NCBI GenBank assembly: GCA_022494885.1
Contig: JAGVSM010002877.1
Span: 124,001-188,000, forward strand
Origin: Micrasema longulum
Lineage: Eukaryota > Arthropoda > Insecta > Trichoptera > Brachycentridae
Direction of reading: 5' to 3'
Length of the DNA stretch: 64,000 nucleotides
Shown one piece after another: positions 22,580 through 32,999 of the stretch. The position numbers and the translations under genes were made by a program. The first letter of the stretch is position 1. Every line of letters begins with the position of its first letter. The notes beneath the pieces are model-generated. The model saw only the letters and a program-made list of their open reading frames with translations. It searched no databases and was not told where the DNA came from.

Positions 22580-22825
22580 GACACTAATTACACAAATATG
22601 CAAATCCCATTATTCACATTCACGATAGTAGTTTGCAAGAAAATATATAGCCAACGTGATGATAGGACACATGCTATTTGAAGCTAACAGTAACGTGCAC
22701 CAAACGTTTAATCTTGTTGTAATAATAGTTGAAAAAAAGGGATTTGCATGTTAGTGTAATTAGTGTCGGGTACGCCTGGAAACCAGTAGAGATATAAAAG
22801 TCGACTTACCGATTTTATAATTACT
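22580..22825. repeat. diverged inverted-repeat pair of the Penelope-like family
   Basis: 22587-22665 (ACACTAATTACACAAATATG) and 22735-22825 (reverse complement) are inverted copies. Both align with the long arms at 56428-57270 (ACACTAATTAAACCAACATG). The spacer is only ~70 bp and non-coding. Confidence 0.65.
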
Positions 22826-22979
22826 TCATTAATTTGAATTACGAGTATTTTATAACTTATATTTAAATATAAGTTATCAATTTAAATTTTTTGGTGCACT
22901 TGGGAATAAAACCAGAACCCCCAGACAAGTGTTTGCGACTCGATGACAACTCTCAAGTAAAAATCATGAAACAGGGAAT

Positions 22980-23105
22980 CTAGTTTGAGGTCCCGGGTTG
23001 GATTCTTGTAAGCAGATGTAAAATATTTGTTTTAAAGGCGTATTTGCAATGCAGTATTTCGGTGTTTCTGGACTGTCACCTGAAACCTTAGACTGATCAT
23101 CTTAC
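22980..23105 (+). repeat. SINE family S3, partial
   Basis: The B box CCCGGGTTGGATTCTTG, body with AAAGGCGTATTTGC, and CTGGACTGTCACCTGAAACC then ACTGATCATCTTACC are visible. The 3' tail is replaced by a family F fragment. Confidence 0.65.
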
Positions 23106-23225
23106 CACACCAGATAAAAGAATTGAAGGAATATGGATGTTCAATCATAGACAACAGAATGGTGAATGCTACACAGCGTGTAAACTGGCCACTTAAACAA
23201 GCTAATGTCCCTGAAAATACCTAGA
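23106..23225 (-). repeat. family F fragment (minus)
   Basis: It contains reverse-strand segment B (AGAATGGTGAATGCTACACA) and part of C, joined directly to the S3 SINE. Confidence 0.65.
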
Positions 23226-23486
23226 CTTCTAAAATATGTTATTAATTTCTATTGTGATATTATACTAACAAAATATTTTATTTATGCACAGAAATTTATC
23301 ACGTGTAGGGAATTTAGCGTGATGGATCACGTGACTCGCATGTACACTAATTTACTATTTCTGGCCCAAAAGCCTGCACAAGGTATAAGAGTGAGATTTG
23401 AAAGGGTCAAGGTAACTATGTATTTCATATAACCAACTTCGACAATATAATCACGCAACTGTACTTTCAATACTTGGAGAGTAACT

Positions 23487-24075
23487 CAACAATGTTTAAG
23501 TATGTCCAAATGCTCGCAGACTGGCTGGATTTCCTCCCTAGGGTGTTATTCATATTTAAATTTATTGCAACAGAGAGGGAAAACCTTTTTGAGAAGGGAA
23601 TATGGAAGTCTAGGCATTTACAGGGCTTATGACCTGTCGTTGGCTGGTTTAAGTGGCCACTTTACACCCTGTGTAACATTCACCATTCTGCCGATGTTTG
23701 AACATCCACATTTCCTCAACTCTTCCATCTGTTGACTTTTGTGAAGTAAAAGAGCTGAAACCTTTATCACGTGGGTGAGATTCACCCGGCTGAACCAAAT
23801 CACCTATCGCCTACTAGGCAATGCCAGAAAACAATTTTTCAATTTTTATACTTCTTCTTTTACCAGGTAGTAATTCAACAATGTTTGATTATGTCCAAAT
23901 GCTTGCAGACTGCCTGGATTTCCTCCTTAGGGAGTTGTTCATATTTAAATTTATTTCAACAGAGAGGGAATTTTTTTTTGAGAAGGAATATGAAGGTCGT
24001 ATGCCCTGTAAATGCCTAGACTTCCATATTCCCTTCTCTAAAATATGTTTCCTCTCTGTTGCAATAAATTAAAAG
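23487..24075 (+). repeat. family F composite, A-C-B-A-C' copy
   Basis: The order is A (GTCCAAATGCTCGCAGACTG, 23503), C (GGAATATGGAAGTCTAGGCA, 23599), B (23630-23860), then a second direct A (GTCCAAATGCTTGCAGACTG, 23894) and an inverted C' (TGCCTAGACTTCCATATTCC, 24013) closing with CTCTCTGTTGCAATAAAT. The last ~120 bp can fold as a snap-back. Overlapping 75-83-codon frames here are not genes. Confidence 0.85.
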
Positions 24076-24184
24076 CTTAGAGAGTATTTTCAGTAAGATA
24101 TTTTTATTTTGTTTAATTTCTTTTCATTTGTTTGTGTTATTTGCATCCAACAATTTTGCTGATTTATTTTTAAGGTAGTTTATT

Positions 24185-24362
24185 ACATTATTAGATAGAT
24201 TTTGGTGTTTCCAGAATATTTTGTAGTCCCCGGACTGGTACCTGAAGCGTAAGACTGATCATCTAACCTTCTTGTAACAAAAATGATCAGGATACGCTGC
24301 GACTGGTGTATAAATGCAGTGCTCTTTGTACTATTAGATGTGGAAAAGGAATGACAATAAAC
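24185..24362 (+). repeat. SINE family S3, 3' two-thirds
   Basis: CCCGGACTGGTACCTGAAGC, then AAATGATCAGGATACGCTGC and the tail GGAAAAGGAATGACAATAAA. The tRNA-like head is missing. Confidence 0.7.
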
Positions 24363-24429
24363 GGTTGCATAAAGTATTTTTTTTATTTTATGTATTTTTG
24401 TATAATTCAATTTAGTACGTACTATTATT

Positions 24430-24905
24430 TGGCATATGATTTATTGCTCCTATTTTTTATATTTCTTTAAAGTATTGAGTGAGTTTCTAGAAAACATATC
24501 TCAATTATGTTTTTATATATATATATATATATTCTTTTCTGTTGATTTCAATGATACTCTTATTTTGTTTTTTTTTAATACAACTATATTTACTATTATT
24601 TTGTTGATTTTAATGATACCATTATTTTGTATTTTTGATTATGTGTGATTCTTAATTTGTATAATTTATATTCTAAAAATGATTTCTGATTATCCTTTTT
24701 GCATTGTATTCTTTGGAATTTTATTATTTATTACATTTACCTTTTTTTTTAGATTGTTATTCTATGTCATTATAATTTGATTTAATTAATTTTACTATGT
24801 ATTTTTATTGTTATTTATTGTGGCTTGACACGGGCATAGCCTAAAAAGCCTTAATGAGTTCATTAATATTTAAACTAGTGTAATTTTGAATGAAAAAATA
24901 AATAA
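24430..24905 (+). repeat. T-rich LINE 3' UTR-like block
   Basis: ~400 bp of T-rich DNA with (TA)n at about 24513-24532 ends TGACACGGGCATAGCC ... AAAAAATAAATAAAG, a polyadenylated retroelement end. The coding part is absent. Confidence 0.45.
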
Positions 24906-25039
24906 AGTATGAAAGACACAGGAACAGTGGGTTAACTTGGTTATTGATATAATGAACGATTTAAAAAAAATTCAACCCCTTAAAATTTCATAAAATGTAA
25001 ATTGTATATAAATAATATTTGCAGAATAATCCGAATAAC

Positions 25040-25130
25040 TTGTCGTCTTTACCTTATCCGCATCAGTGGTGCATAGGGCACTCCGATTGCATCGTATCTA
25101 GATCATTTTAGTTACATAGAAGGAACGGTG
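25040..25130 (-). repeat. SINE family S3, 3' fragment (minus)
   Basis: ATCAGTGGTGCATAGGGCAC and AGATCATTTTAGTTACATAG match the reverse S3 3' end. Confidence 0.6.
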
Positions 25131-25507
25131 ATCTGATTTACAAAATAACTATAAAAGTATCAATGTCTTTACTTTACGCAAGTATTTTTGCTTTATTAGA
25201 GATGTAACAGCGGATAAAGATAAAATTATTGTATGTAAATTGATTGCAAGACATTATTTTGCTCATGAAAAAAAAACAATTTGGAATGAAGTAAAAAGGT
25301 GGATTTAAAAATAATTTTCACAGAGGAAATGTTAAGCAAGTGTATGCCATTGCTCGTTACCGGATACATTTTTTTCATGTTTCCGGCGCATTTAATAAAA
25401 TGTAATGCCTGCAGTTTTATCTCGAAAGATTTGTTGTTACATAAAAACATGATCATGTGTCATTGATACATCTTGCTGACTGAGACATTTAAACTGTTTT
25501 ATTCCAA

Positions 25508-26069
25508 TAATGTTTTAAGTATGTCCACATGCTTGTAGACAGGCAAGATTTCCTCTCTAGGAAGTTATTCAGATCTCATTTTATTGTAACAGAGAGGAAA
25601 TTTTTTTTTAGAAGGGAATATGGAAGTCTAGGCATTTATAGGACCAGTCATTATAACCGGTGTAAGTAGCCACTTTACGCACTTTGTAACATTTACCATT
25701 CTGCCTATGTTTAAAATCCACATTTCCCCAACTCTTCCACCTGTTGATTTTTGTGGAGTAAAAGAGCTGAAACCTTTATAATGTGCGTGAGATTCATCCG
25801 ACTGAACCAATTCACCTGCTAGGCAACGCCTGAAAACAATTTTCAAATTTCTATTCATCTTCTTACACCAGTAAGTTTAATCAACTAAAATGTTTTTAGT
25901 ATGTCTAAATGTTTGTAGACAGGCTGGATATCCTCCCAAGGTAGTTATTAAGATCTAAATTTATTGCAACAGAGAGGGAAACATTTTAGAGAAGGGATGA
26001 CAGGCCGTCTAAATCCCTAGACTTTCACTTTACCTTTTCAAAAATGTTTTCCTTCTATGTTGCAATAAA
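25508..26069 (+). repeat. family F composite, second A-C-B-A-C' copy
   Basis: It has the same layout as 23487-24075: A (GTCCACATGCTTGTAGACAG), C (GGAATATGGAAGTCTAGGCA), B (to about 25875), a second A (GTCTAAATGTTTGTAGACAG, 25902) and inverted C' (25985-26069). An S3 SINE is inserted at its right end with a perfect duplication. Confidence 0.85.
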
Positions 26070-26328
26070 CTCGGCCTCGTAATGTAGCGGTCAGCATATT
26101 TGCCTTCCATAAAGAGGTCTCGGATTCATTTCCCGACATGGTTGACGTGAAATATTTATTTAAAAAGGTGTTTTTACGCTAGAATATTATTTCATAGTCC
26201 CTGGACTGGAACCTGAAGCGTAAGACTGATCATCTTACCTTAATGTACAAAATGATCAAGGTACGCTTCGATTGGTGTGCCAATGCAGTGCCTTTTGCAC
26301 CGTTTGGTGCGGAAAGGGAATGATGATG
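26070..26328 (+). repeat. SINE family S3 with 13-bp target-site duplication
   Basis: Full-length copy running CTCGGCCTCGTAATGTAGCG through to GGAAAGGGAATGATGATG. It is flanked by ATGTTGCAATAAA at 26057-26069 and 26329-26341, so it inserted into the TTGCAATAAA end of a family F element and is younger than it. Confidence 0.92.
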
Positions 26329-26451
26329 ATGTTGCAATAAATTTATTTTATTTTAATCTAATATCCCTAAAAATATTGGCGTGAGTTTCAAATGACAATT
26401 TTTTGTACAAAGGGATTATTATTTATTTTGTAAGTTAAATCAGGAAAGTTG

Positions 26452-27170
26452 AATAGGATTGTGGTCGAATCAGAGGTCCGAGGTTCAAACCCCACTCTAC
26501 CCCAACTTGATTTCCATTTTCTAATTGCGAGTTATTTACAACTTTTAATTTGTTAAAAAGAGAGGATTTTTTTTTGAGAAGGGAACATGGAAGTCTAGGC
26601 ATTTACTGGGCTTATGACCTGTCTTTGGCTGGTTTACTTCCATATTCCCTTCTCAAAAATGTTTTCCCTCTCCGTTTCAACAAATTCATATATGAATAAC
26701 TCCCTAGGGAAGAAATCCAGCCAGTCTGCAAGCATTTGAATGTACTCAAAACATTGTTGTATTTACAACTTGTTGAAAATGGCCCCAAAATTCAAATATT
26801 TGGGTAAATCGTCCACTCCCCACTCTACCCCAACTTGATTTCCATTTTCTAATTGCGAGTTATTTACAACTTTTAATTTGTTAAAAAGAGAGGAATTTTT
26901 TTTGAGAAGGGAACATGGAAGTCTAGGCATTTACTGGGCTTATGACCTGTCTTTGGCTGGTTTACTTCCATATTCCCTTCTCAAAAATGTTTTCCCTCTC
27001 CGTTACAACAAATTCATATATGAATAACTCCCTAGGGAAGAAATCCAGCCAGTCTGCAAGCATTTGAATGTACTCAAAACATTGTTGTATTTACAACTTG
27101 TTGAAAATGGCCCCAAAATTCAAATATTTGGGTAAATCGTAAGAACGAAAATGTTTCTTTTTCCTAAAAC
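26452..27170 (+). repeat. SINE S1 carrying a family F insertion, then tandemly duplicated
   Basis: An S1 copy starting near 26452 was split by a family F snap-back, then the block 26490-26812 was duplicated as 26818-27140 (period 328 bp, 5-bp CCACT linker). The two units differ at only a couple of positions (for example 26734-26736 region CCGTTTCAA versus CCGTTACAA). Confidence 0.9.
26545..26759. repeat. family F snap-back inside SINE S1
   Basis: The order is C, start of B, inverted C', inverted A. It is flanked by the 12-bp duplication TATTTACAACTT (26533-26544 and 26760-26771), which restores the S1 sequence when removed. The copy at 26873-27087 is its tandem duplicate. Confidence 0.88.
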
Positions 27171-27414
27171 TGAAAACTAAAATAATAAAATCAATAAATA
27201 CATTTTTATGAAAATTTATTATTGTGAGCAACGTACTGAGTTTTGAGAACGGGTGTCTTATAAGAATGTTGTTTGACTTTGTAAGAAATGAAAACATAAA
27301 AAAATGGACAAATAATCTTGCAAACTCCGATGACAACTGGCATTAAACTGAGGCGATCTTTTTTAGGTTCAATTTAAAACTACAAGACACGAATCTAACT
27401 TGGGAGGATACATA

Positions 27415-27835
27415 AAAGCTGACAGCTGACTAAAAGGCCTAGAGCCTGTTTGCGGGTACCATACGCTCCAACTAGGGAGCGAACGATAATGATGAATATA
27501 TTTTTGGCCAAGACAATCAATATTAGCCATGTAGAAGCCTACATGTCTTATATTGATTGTATATACGGATATATATGTATAAATATTTTTTTTTTGTTTA
27601 AATTCTTTACAAGTAATTTACAATTTGTATTTTAGTTCTTATATCCATATTATTTTCTTCTGTACTATGCAAAGTTTCACTTTTTATTTTGCGTTGCAGC
27701 ATGCTTTTTTTTGTTTTTACACGTATAAAAAAAAAAGAAAAAAACTGTTTATTTTTTAAATGATTACTTGCTATGTTTGTACTTACCTGTATAATTTTTG
27801 TAAATGCCCCTAATAAATAAATATGTATTGAACAT
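27415..27835 (+). repeat. RTE 3' end followed by T-rich 3' UTR-like DNA
   Basis: RVPYAPTRERT in the 27450 frame followed by ATAATGATGAAT matches the extreme C-terminus and tail of an RTE family also at 44.7 and 61.4 kb. Then T-rich DNA ends CCCCTAATAAATAAATATG (27806). Confidence 0.55.
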
Positions 27836-27842
27836 ACGTGTC

Positions 27843-28325
27843 TGTCATCATCATCGTTTTCTTATCCACACCTTGTGGTGCATAGGGAACTGTTTATAAA
27901 AAATGTGTCTTTTGTCTTTTGTCAGTTTCATTTTTATTTAAAAAAAATCCAATTAAGCGAAAATTTAATATTTATTTACAATCGAACCGTGAAAATAACA
28001 AAACATAGAAACTTAAATAGCTTTTATCGTACCTCTTACTGCAGTATTGTCGATTCGAGATTAATCAAATACACATGATCAGCACAATCACCATATTCTG
28101 GTTTCACAGCATGACAGCGAAGGGATTTTATTTCATTTCACTTATTTTATTTATTACAGTGTTTTAGTTCCAAATTGAGACATATCATCTAATACATGAA
28201 GTCTTACGCTTCAGGGGACTATAAAACATACGGTAAAATTTGATATTTCATGTCGATTTGGCCAGAAATCGAACCCAGAACCTCAGGCATAGCTAGCTAA
28301 TCCTTAAAAAACGCACCGCGATGTA
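27843..28325 (-). repeat. SINE family S3 split or partial (minus)
   Basis: The 3' tail (TCATCATCATCG, 27845) and TTGTGGTGCATAGGG (27873) are separated from the body and head (28195-28320: TACGCTTCAGG, CAGAAATCGAACCCAGAACC) by ~280 bp of unassigned DNA. This is either an interrupted copy or two fragments. Confidence 0.5.
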
Positions 28326-28442
28326 TAATGATATTTCGATTTCTACTGAAGACACCAGACTGAGTGGGTCACAGAAAGCAAAATCATGTATGTACATATA
28401 TCTGTGATTTTGCTTTATATACATTTAAAAAATAAAAAATAA

Positions 28443-29023
28443 CGGTTCAATTTAGTACTGTAAAGCAACGTCAATTAATTAAAAGAGTTAATATATATAC
28501 TCGTATATATCTGTACCTCAGAGGCAGACGCAAATGCAAACGTCAAATATTCAACAAGAGACCAAAGAATCTACTTTCTCTAAAAGATTTCTAATAATTT
28601 ATGGCATAAATTATATGGCGGTCTCCATGGTGTAGTGGTCAAGACGCTTGACTCACGGACGGTTCCGGGTTCGATTCCAGATGAGAACACAAAAATTGAA
28701 ATAAAATTTTTCTTAAGCCTGGGTGTTCTGTGATGTAATTCACCACTGTAATTGAGCCTCCGGGCCTGTTTTGGTCCAAAAATAAATAAATAATAATAAT
28801 AAATTTATATTTTCAGTATCTTAATACATTGGTTCTTACACATTAAGACTTACGTTTCTTCAAAATCGATGGACACAATCATAAACTGGATACGAAAATC
28901 GAAATGTCATTTCATAAAATTCTGGATTTGCATCCATCTGCCTCTGAGGTACATATATATACGAGTATATATGTCAACTCGTTTAATTAATTTGCGTTGC
29001 TTTACAGTACTAAATTGAACCGT
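28443..29023. mobile_element. element with ~98-bp inverted arms and SINE S2 inside
   Basis: The left arm 28443-28541 (CGGTTCAATTTAGTACTGTA) and the right arm 28927-29023 (reverse complement, ending CTAAATTGAACCG) match over nearly 100 bp, including ACCTCAGAGGCAGA. The spacer carries a full S2 SINE (28619-28800). No transposase is seen, and no clear target duplication beyond TA/TAA-rich flanks. Confidence 0.85.
28619..28800 (+). repeat. SINE family S2, full length
   Basis: Head GTCTCCATGGTGTAGTGGTC, B box CCGGGTTCGATTCCAGATG, body TTTTTCTTAAGCCTGGGTGT, end GGGCCTGTTTTGGTCC plus (AAT)n-rich tail. Confidence 0.85.
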
Positions 29024-29377
29024 AAAAAAATGAATGCAAGAAATGACAAATAGTGAAAAATGATGGTTGAACGTGCCAACCACTACACCACAGGACAATC
29101 TATGAACATTTATATGAAGGTGATAAAGATGTGATATTTTTATGTATGTACCGTACCTACTACTATCTAATTGCATCTTTCAAATGTACATCTTTATATG
29201 TACATTACCATTAATAATAATTACAATTAAAGTGCTGGATCATTTTAGTTTTACAACATTTAAAGTAAATAGACACAAGGTTACGTCCATTAATCACTCG
29301 GATAGAAGTTAGAACATATATACAAGTAAATGTACATTAATCTAGCGTCAGAAGACACGAATGGTTCTCAAAGTAGT

Positions 29378-29690
29378 CTTCGTGGTCCCGTGGTAATATT
29401 AACGACTAACGGATCAGAGGTCCGCGGTTCGAATTTCGCTCTACCATAATTAATTTCCTGTTTTTTTAATAGTGGATTATTTGCTTTTTATTCGTTTTTT
29501 TATTTATTATGAGTACATGCGTTCTTATAATTTACACAAATATTTTAATTTCGGGGGCTATTTTCAAAGAATTGTAAATTCAATACATCACCAACAGAAA
29601 ACGGGAATTATGTTGGGGTAGAGTGGGGTTCGAACCTCGGATCTCTGGTCCGTAAGTCCGCGACCCTAGCCACGGGATTACAACCCGAAA
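29378..29690. repeat. inverted pair of SINE S1, tails facing inward
   Basis: A plus copy (29378-29500, GTCCGCGGTTCGAATTTCG) is followed immediately by a minus copy (29508-29690, GTAGAGTGGGGTTCGAACC, CACGGGATTACAACCCG). The two heads point outward, so the unit can fold on itself. Confidence 0.8.
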
Positions 29691-30394
29691 GGGATATTAT
29701 TTTTCAAAGTCATCCTAACAAGAAATATTAAGAAGAAACTAGTCTACGGGGCGAAAATGTTTGGAAAACCTCTGACAGACGCGAATGTTTCTATCTCCAT
29801 TAACCATTAATGGTGAACGGTGATATAATTATTTTCTTTCAACATTAGGTTTGTTCAGTGTCAGTTTGATGCATTAGCCCCGTTTGGCAAGTTCATCTGC
29901 GGACCGTATAATCGCATAAATCTTTCACGGATCGATAATTTGACAGCGATGTTTGCAAACATTTTGGCATAAATGATGAACTGTTTTTACATTGTATGGG
30001 CTTACAAAATTTGTAATTAATTTGTTTTATATTCAGGAGAGACAAATCAGCTATAATACGATTTAAATTAAAGTTTATTCACGGTAGAACGTGTTTTTGA
30101 CAAAATACATGTATTTGATGCGTGACGTTTTTGACGATCAATTGTCTCTATCAAATAAATATCAGACCGTTCACGATCCTGATATTAAATTTATTGAAAT
30201 AGATACAAAATGGACAGTAAGGCTTATTAAGGTCATTGATTGGTTTCAGATTTCACTTTACACACTGCTTAACATTCTCTATTCAGTCTATTATATTCAT
30301 ATATTCAGAATTATTTTACTAACTGGAAAGAGATATATGACGACAGAAAATGTTTTTCAATTTTAAAAAATATTTATGGGTCACCCCTCGGGAG

Positions 30395-30500
30395 TTATCA
30401 AGATTAATGTTTACTGCAACAGAGACGGGAAATATTTTAAAGGAGGTGAAACAGACGTCTAGGAATTTTTGGGGATTATGATCTGCCATGACCTACGACA
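30395..30500 (+). repeat. family F partial copy
   Basis: TTTACTGCAACAGAGACGGG, a diverged C (GTCTAGGAATTTTTGGGGAT) and the start of B only. Confidence 0.5.
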
Positions 30501-30689
30501 GGCTTTTCAGTGACTGCAGCTAACAACCTAGCCGAGTCTAGTTTAGGGAAAACTACTAGAGGAATTTAAGCTTACAGAGTTGAAGCTAGAGGTGTCGATC
30601 GCGATCTATAGCACTCAATGAATGAATTACAGACGAACAGAAAAGCCAGAAACATTACTATGTATTATTGGAACCCTAAGCTCTTTTAC

Positions 30690-30900
30690 TAAGTTTATAT
30701 GTGCAAGTTTATCTTCCCATTAAAAATCAGCTGCTATTTTTATTAATTAGGTTTATTCATAATACGTATCTTCGATATATATTTTATTTAGTACAAATTT
30801 TTAAACAAATCTTCTTTTGACCAGTATCATTTTTGATAAGACATTGCTTTTAACAATAAGCGCTAAAGTCCTTGTTCTCTGAGCTTGAAGATTTCAATAA
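30690..30900 (+). repeat. LINE 3' UTR relic
   Basis: TATGTGCAAGTTTATCTTCC ... TTTAGTACAAATTTTTAAAC ... TGCTTTTAACAATAAGCGC aligns with 55450-55690. A GCAATAAG.CC motif is common near the 3' end of lepidopteran Jockey/BMC1-type LINEs (from memory, not searched). Confidence 0.4.
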
Positions 30901-30948
30901 ATTATATTATATCTAAATTTATTTTTAAAAGTTTAGTTCGTCAATTGA

Positions 30949-31307
30949 ATCGGGTTGTGGTCCCGTGGCTAGTGTCTTGGACTCACTGATCGAAGGTCCG
31001 TGGTTCGAATCCCACTCTACCCCAACTTGATTCCCATTTTCTAATAGTGAGTTATATATAACTCGTTGAAAAGATGGCCCTCAAAATGAAATATTTGCGT
31101 AAATTATAAGAACGCAAATATTTATTTAAAAAAAAAAACCTTAAAAAAAAGTACCGATTTACGTTCTTACAAATATTTAATTTTGAAGGACATTTTCAAA
31201 ATGGCAGAGTTGTAAATAAATCACTATAAGAAAATGGGAATCAAGTTGGGGTAGAGTGGATTTCGAACCGTGAGTCCCAAACACTAGCCACGGGATCACA
31301 ACCCGAT
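30949..31307. repeat. second inverted pair of SINE S1
   Basis: A full plus copy (30949-31135: ATCGGGTTGTGGTCCCGTGG ... GAACGCAAATATTTATTT) joins tail-to-tail to a minus copy (31142-31307, ending CACAACCCGAT). The arms pair over most of ~170 bp, with the A-rich tails at the loop. Confidence 0.88.
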
Positions 31308-31439
31308 TCATTGCATTTTATTGAAAATGAAAACAGTGAAAATATCGTCTTCAAGATTTTCACAGCATTATTGTGGTCACTTGTGGTTAAAAAAAATACT
31401 TAATACAATTGTTTACCAGGATGTTTTCATACTTAATTG

Positions 31440-31760
31440 TATGTATTTTATATTTTTCGAGTTATTTATTTATTAATTCATTACAACATAATATAAATAT
31501 TACATAAAATAATAACTTATCCCCATATTTATAAGACAAAAAGCCTAGCGTTCAATCAGGAAGACACAATGGAAAGAAAATCATTAAAATGTATTTAAAA
31601 ATGCAAAAATAAATATTGTAACATAAATAACAATTCATATCGTAATCTGAAAACAAATGCAGCGCTATGACTCGTCCACCATATAATCATTGTTTAAAAT
31701 AAATTAGTTTAGGCAATTTCTCGCAGGAGTCTCCTACAATAGTCTCTTCCTCTAAACAAA
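31440..31760 (-). repeat. probable LINE 3' UTR (minus)
   Basis: GAGTTATTTATTTATTAATTCATTACAA resembles reversed polyadenylated 3' ends seen elsewhere in the window (for example 43130). No coding part is visible. Confidence 0.3.
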
Positions 31761-32398
31761 ATCAAATCTATAAAATAATTACTCTAGAATAAATTGGGTT
31801 ATATTCGCGCACAGGAATTTGAGCCTTATTATCGTGGTATCAACGCCAAATCAGAGTAATTTTCGTCTGTCGAAATTTGACGAATTGCTACCACAGTAAT
31901 TAAATCCCCTTTGACTGAAAGAACGGATATTCAAATCGAAAAAGTTTAGACTTCAATTTAATTGTTTGAAGGACGTGTTAACCGTTTTTACTTATTACTC
32001 TATGATATATGTGCAATGTGGTGAGAGTTAAATAATATTTCATTTCAAGACAATTCTCTCTATATTCGTATTATTCATACAATATTTACCTAACAATATA
32101 TTTTTTCAATGAGTTACGAGAGACGAGAGACGAGAGAGAGAGAGAGAAAGTATAATATACTCTTAGCCTGTATGTTTGTATTTTTTTACTATTACAATAT
32201 TAAAATCTCAAATGATTTTTTTAAATGAAATACATGAATATTTTAAATTGACTTAGATTTTTATTATAACTCAGGAATTTTTTTATTTGCAAACAACATT
32301 TAATTGAGTACAAGGATATATTTTTAAATGGCAAAAAATCAAATTGTTTTTTGCATTGCGAAAATAATTTAGTTATACCCAAAATAACATAACATATC
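31761..32398. other. no gene; short GA-rich microsatellite
   Basis: A GAGACGAGAGACGAGAGAG tract lies at about 32120-32148. Otherwise AT-rich with nothing recognised. Confidence 0.5.
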
Positions 32399-32621
32399 GT
32401 CGTTGCGCCGGCAATATCAATAAATATATATATATATCTTTATATTTTTTTTGTATTTTTAATTTCTAATTATGATTACACAATTTTATTTCAACAAAAT
32501 AAACTTAAATATTATTTAAAAAAAAAAAACTTATTTATTCCTTTTTGGTATCAATTTAAAAAATGTAAAAAAATCCCTTAAAATTGTTTAAAATATCACT
32601 TAACATAGCCGGCGCAACGAC
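32399..32621. mobile_element. small element with 14-bp perfect GC-rich TIRs
   Basis: GTCGTTGCGCCGGC (32399-32412) and GCCGGCGCAACGAC (32608-32621) are exact inverted repeats enclosing ~195 bp of almost pure A+T. The GC-rich ends stand out sharply. No target duplication was found. Confidence 0.7.
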
Positions 32622-32719
32622 AGTGTCTTTTGTTAATATAATTATTATGGATAACTTATTTAGCGCTAAAATTCATTAATATTTTTTTAAATTTGTATTA
32701 TGGATAATTATATTAATCC

Positions 32720-32935
32720 TAATTAACAAAGGTCCTAAGAGCCTATCAATTGAGGCCCGTAGGGCTGATTTAATAAAACCATCACAACATATTTATTAGT
32801 GAAGCCGATTTAATAAGCCCTAGAGTACAGATTCATTAAGGCCCTCATGGCCGATTCATTAAGGCCCTAAAGGTCGAATTTACTAACATGTAACAGTCGG
32901 CGACAGCTGACTGTTATTATTTTAAATAAAAGGTT
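32720..32935 (-). repeat. LINE 3' UTR module with repeated GGCC motifs (minus)
   Basis: GATTCATTAAGGCCCT recurs several times, followed by TGTAACAGTCGGCGACAGC. The same arrangement occurs at 33600-33760 next to a LINE C-terminus, so this is probably the 3' UTR of that family. Confidence 0.45.
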
Positions 32936-32999
32936 TTTCACTTTCTAATTTTATTCGCTTACTACTTTCGGAGATATTTAATAAAAACAATATTTTGAG

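Noticed and set aside
23771..24072. Overlapping 82- and 83-codon frames
   Set aside because: They lie fully within a family F repeat and change between copies.
26070..26140. tRNA gene (GGTTCRANNCC-type B box present, also in S1-S3 copies elsewhere)
   Set aside because: These heads belong to dispersed SINEs with fixed bodies and tails; none gives a full cloverleaf with an acceptor stem.
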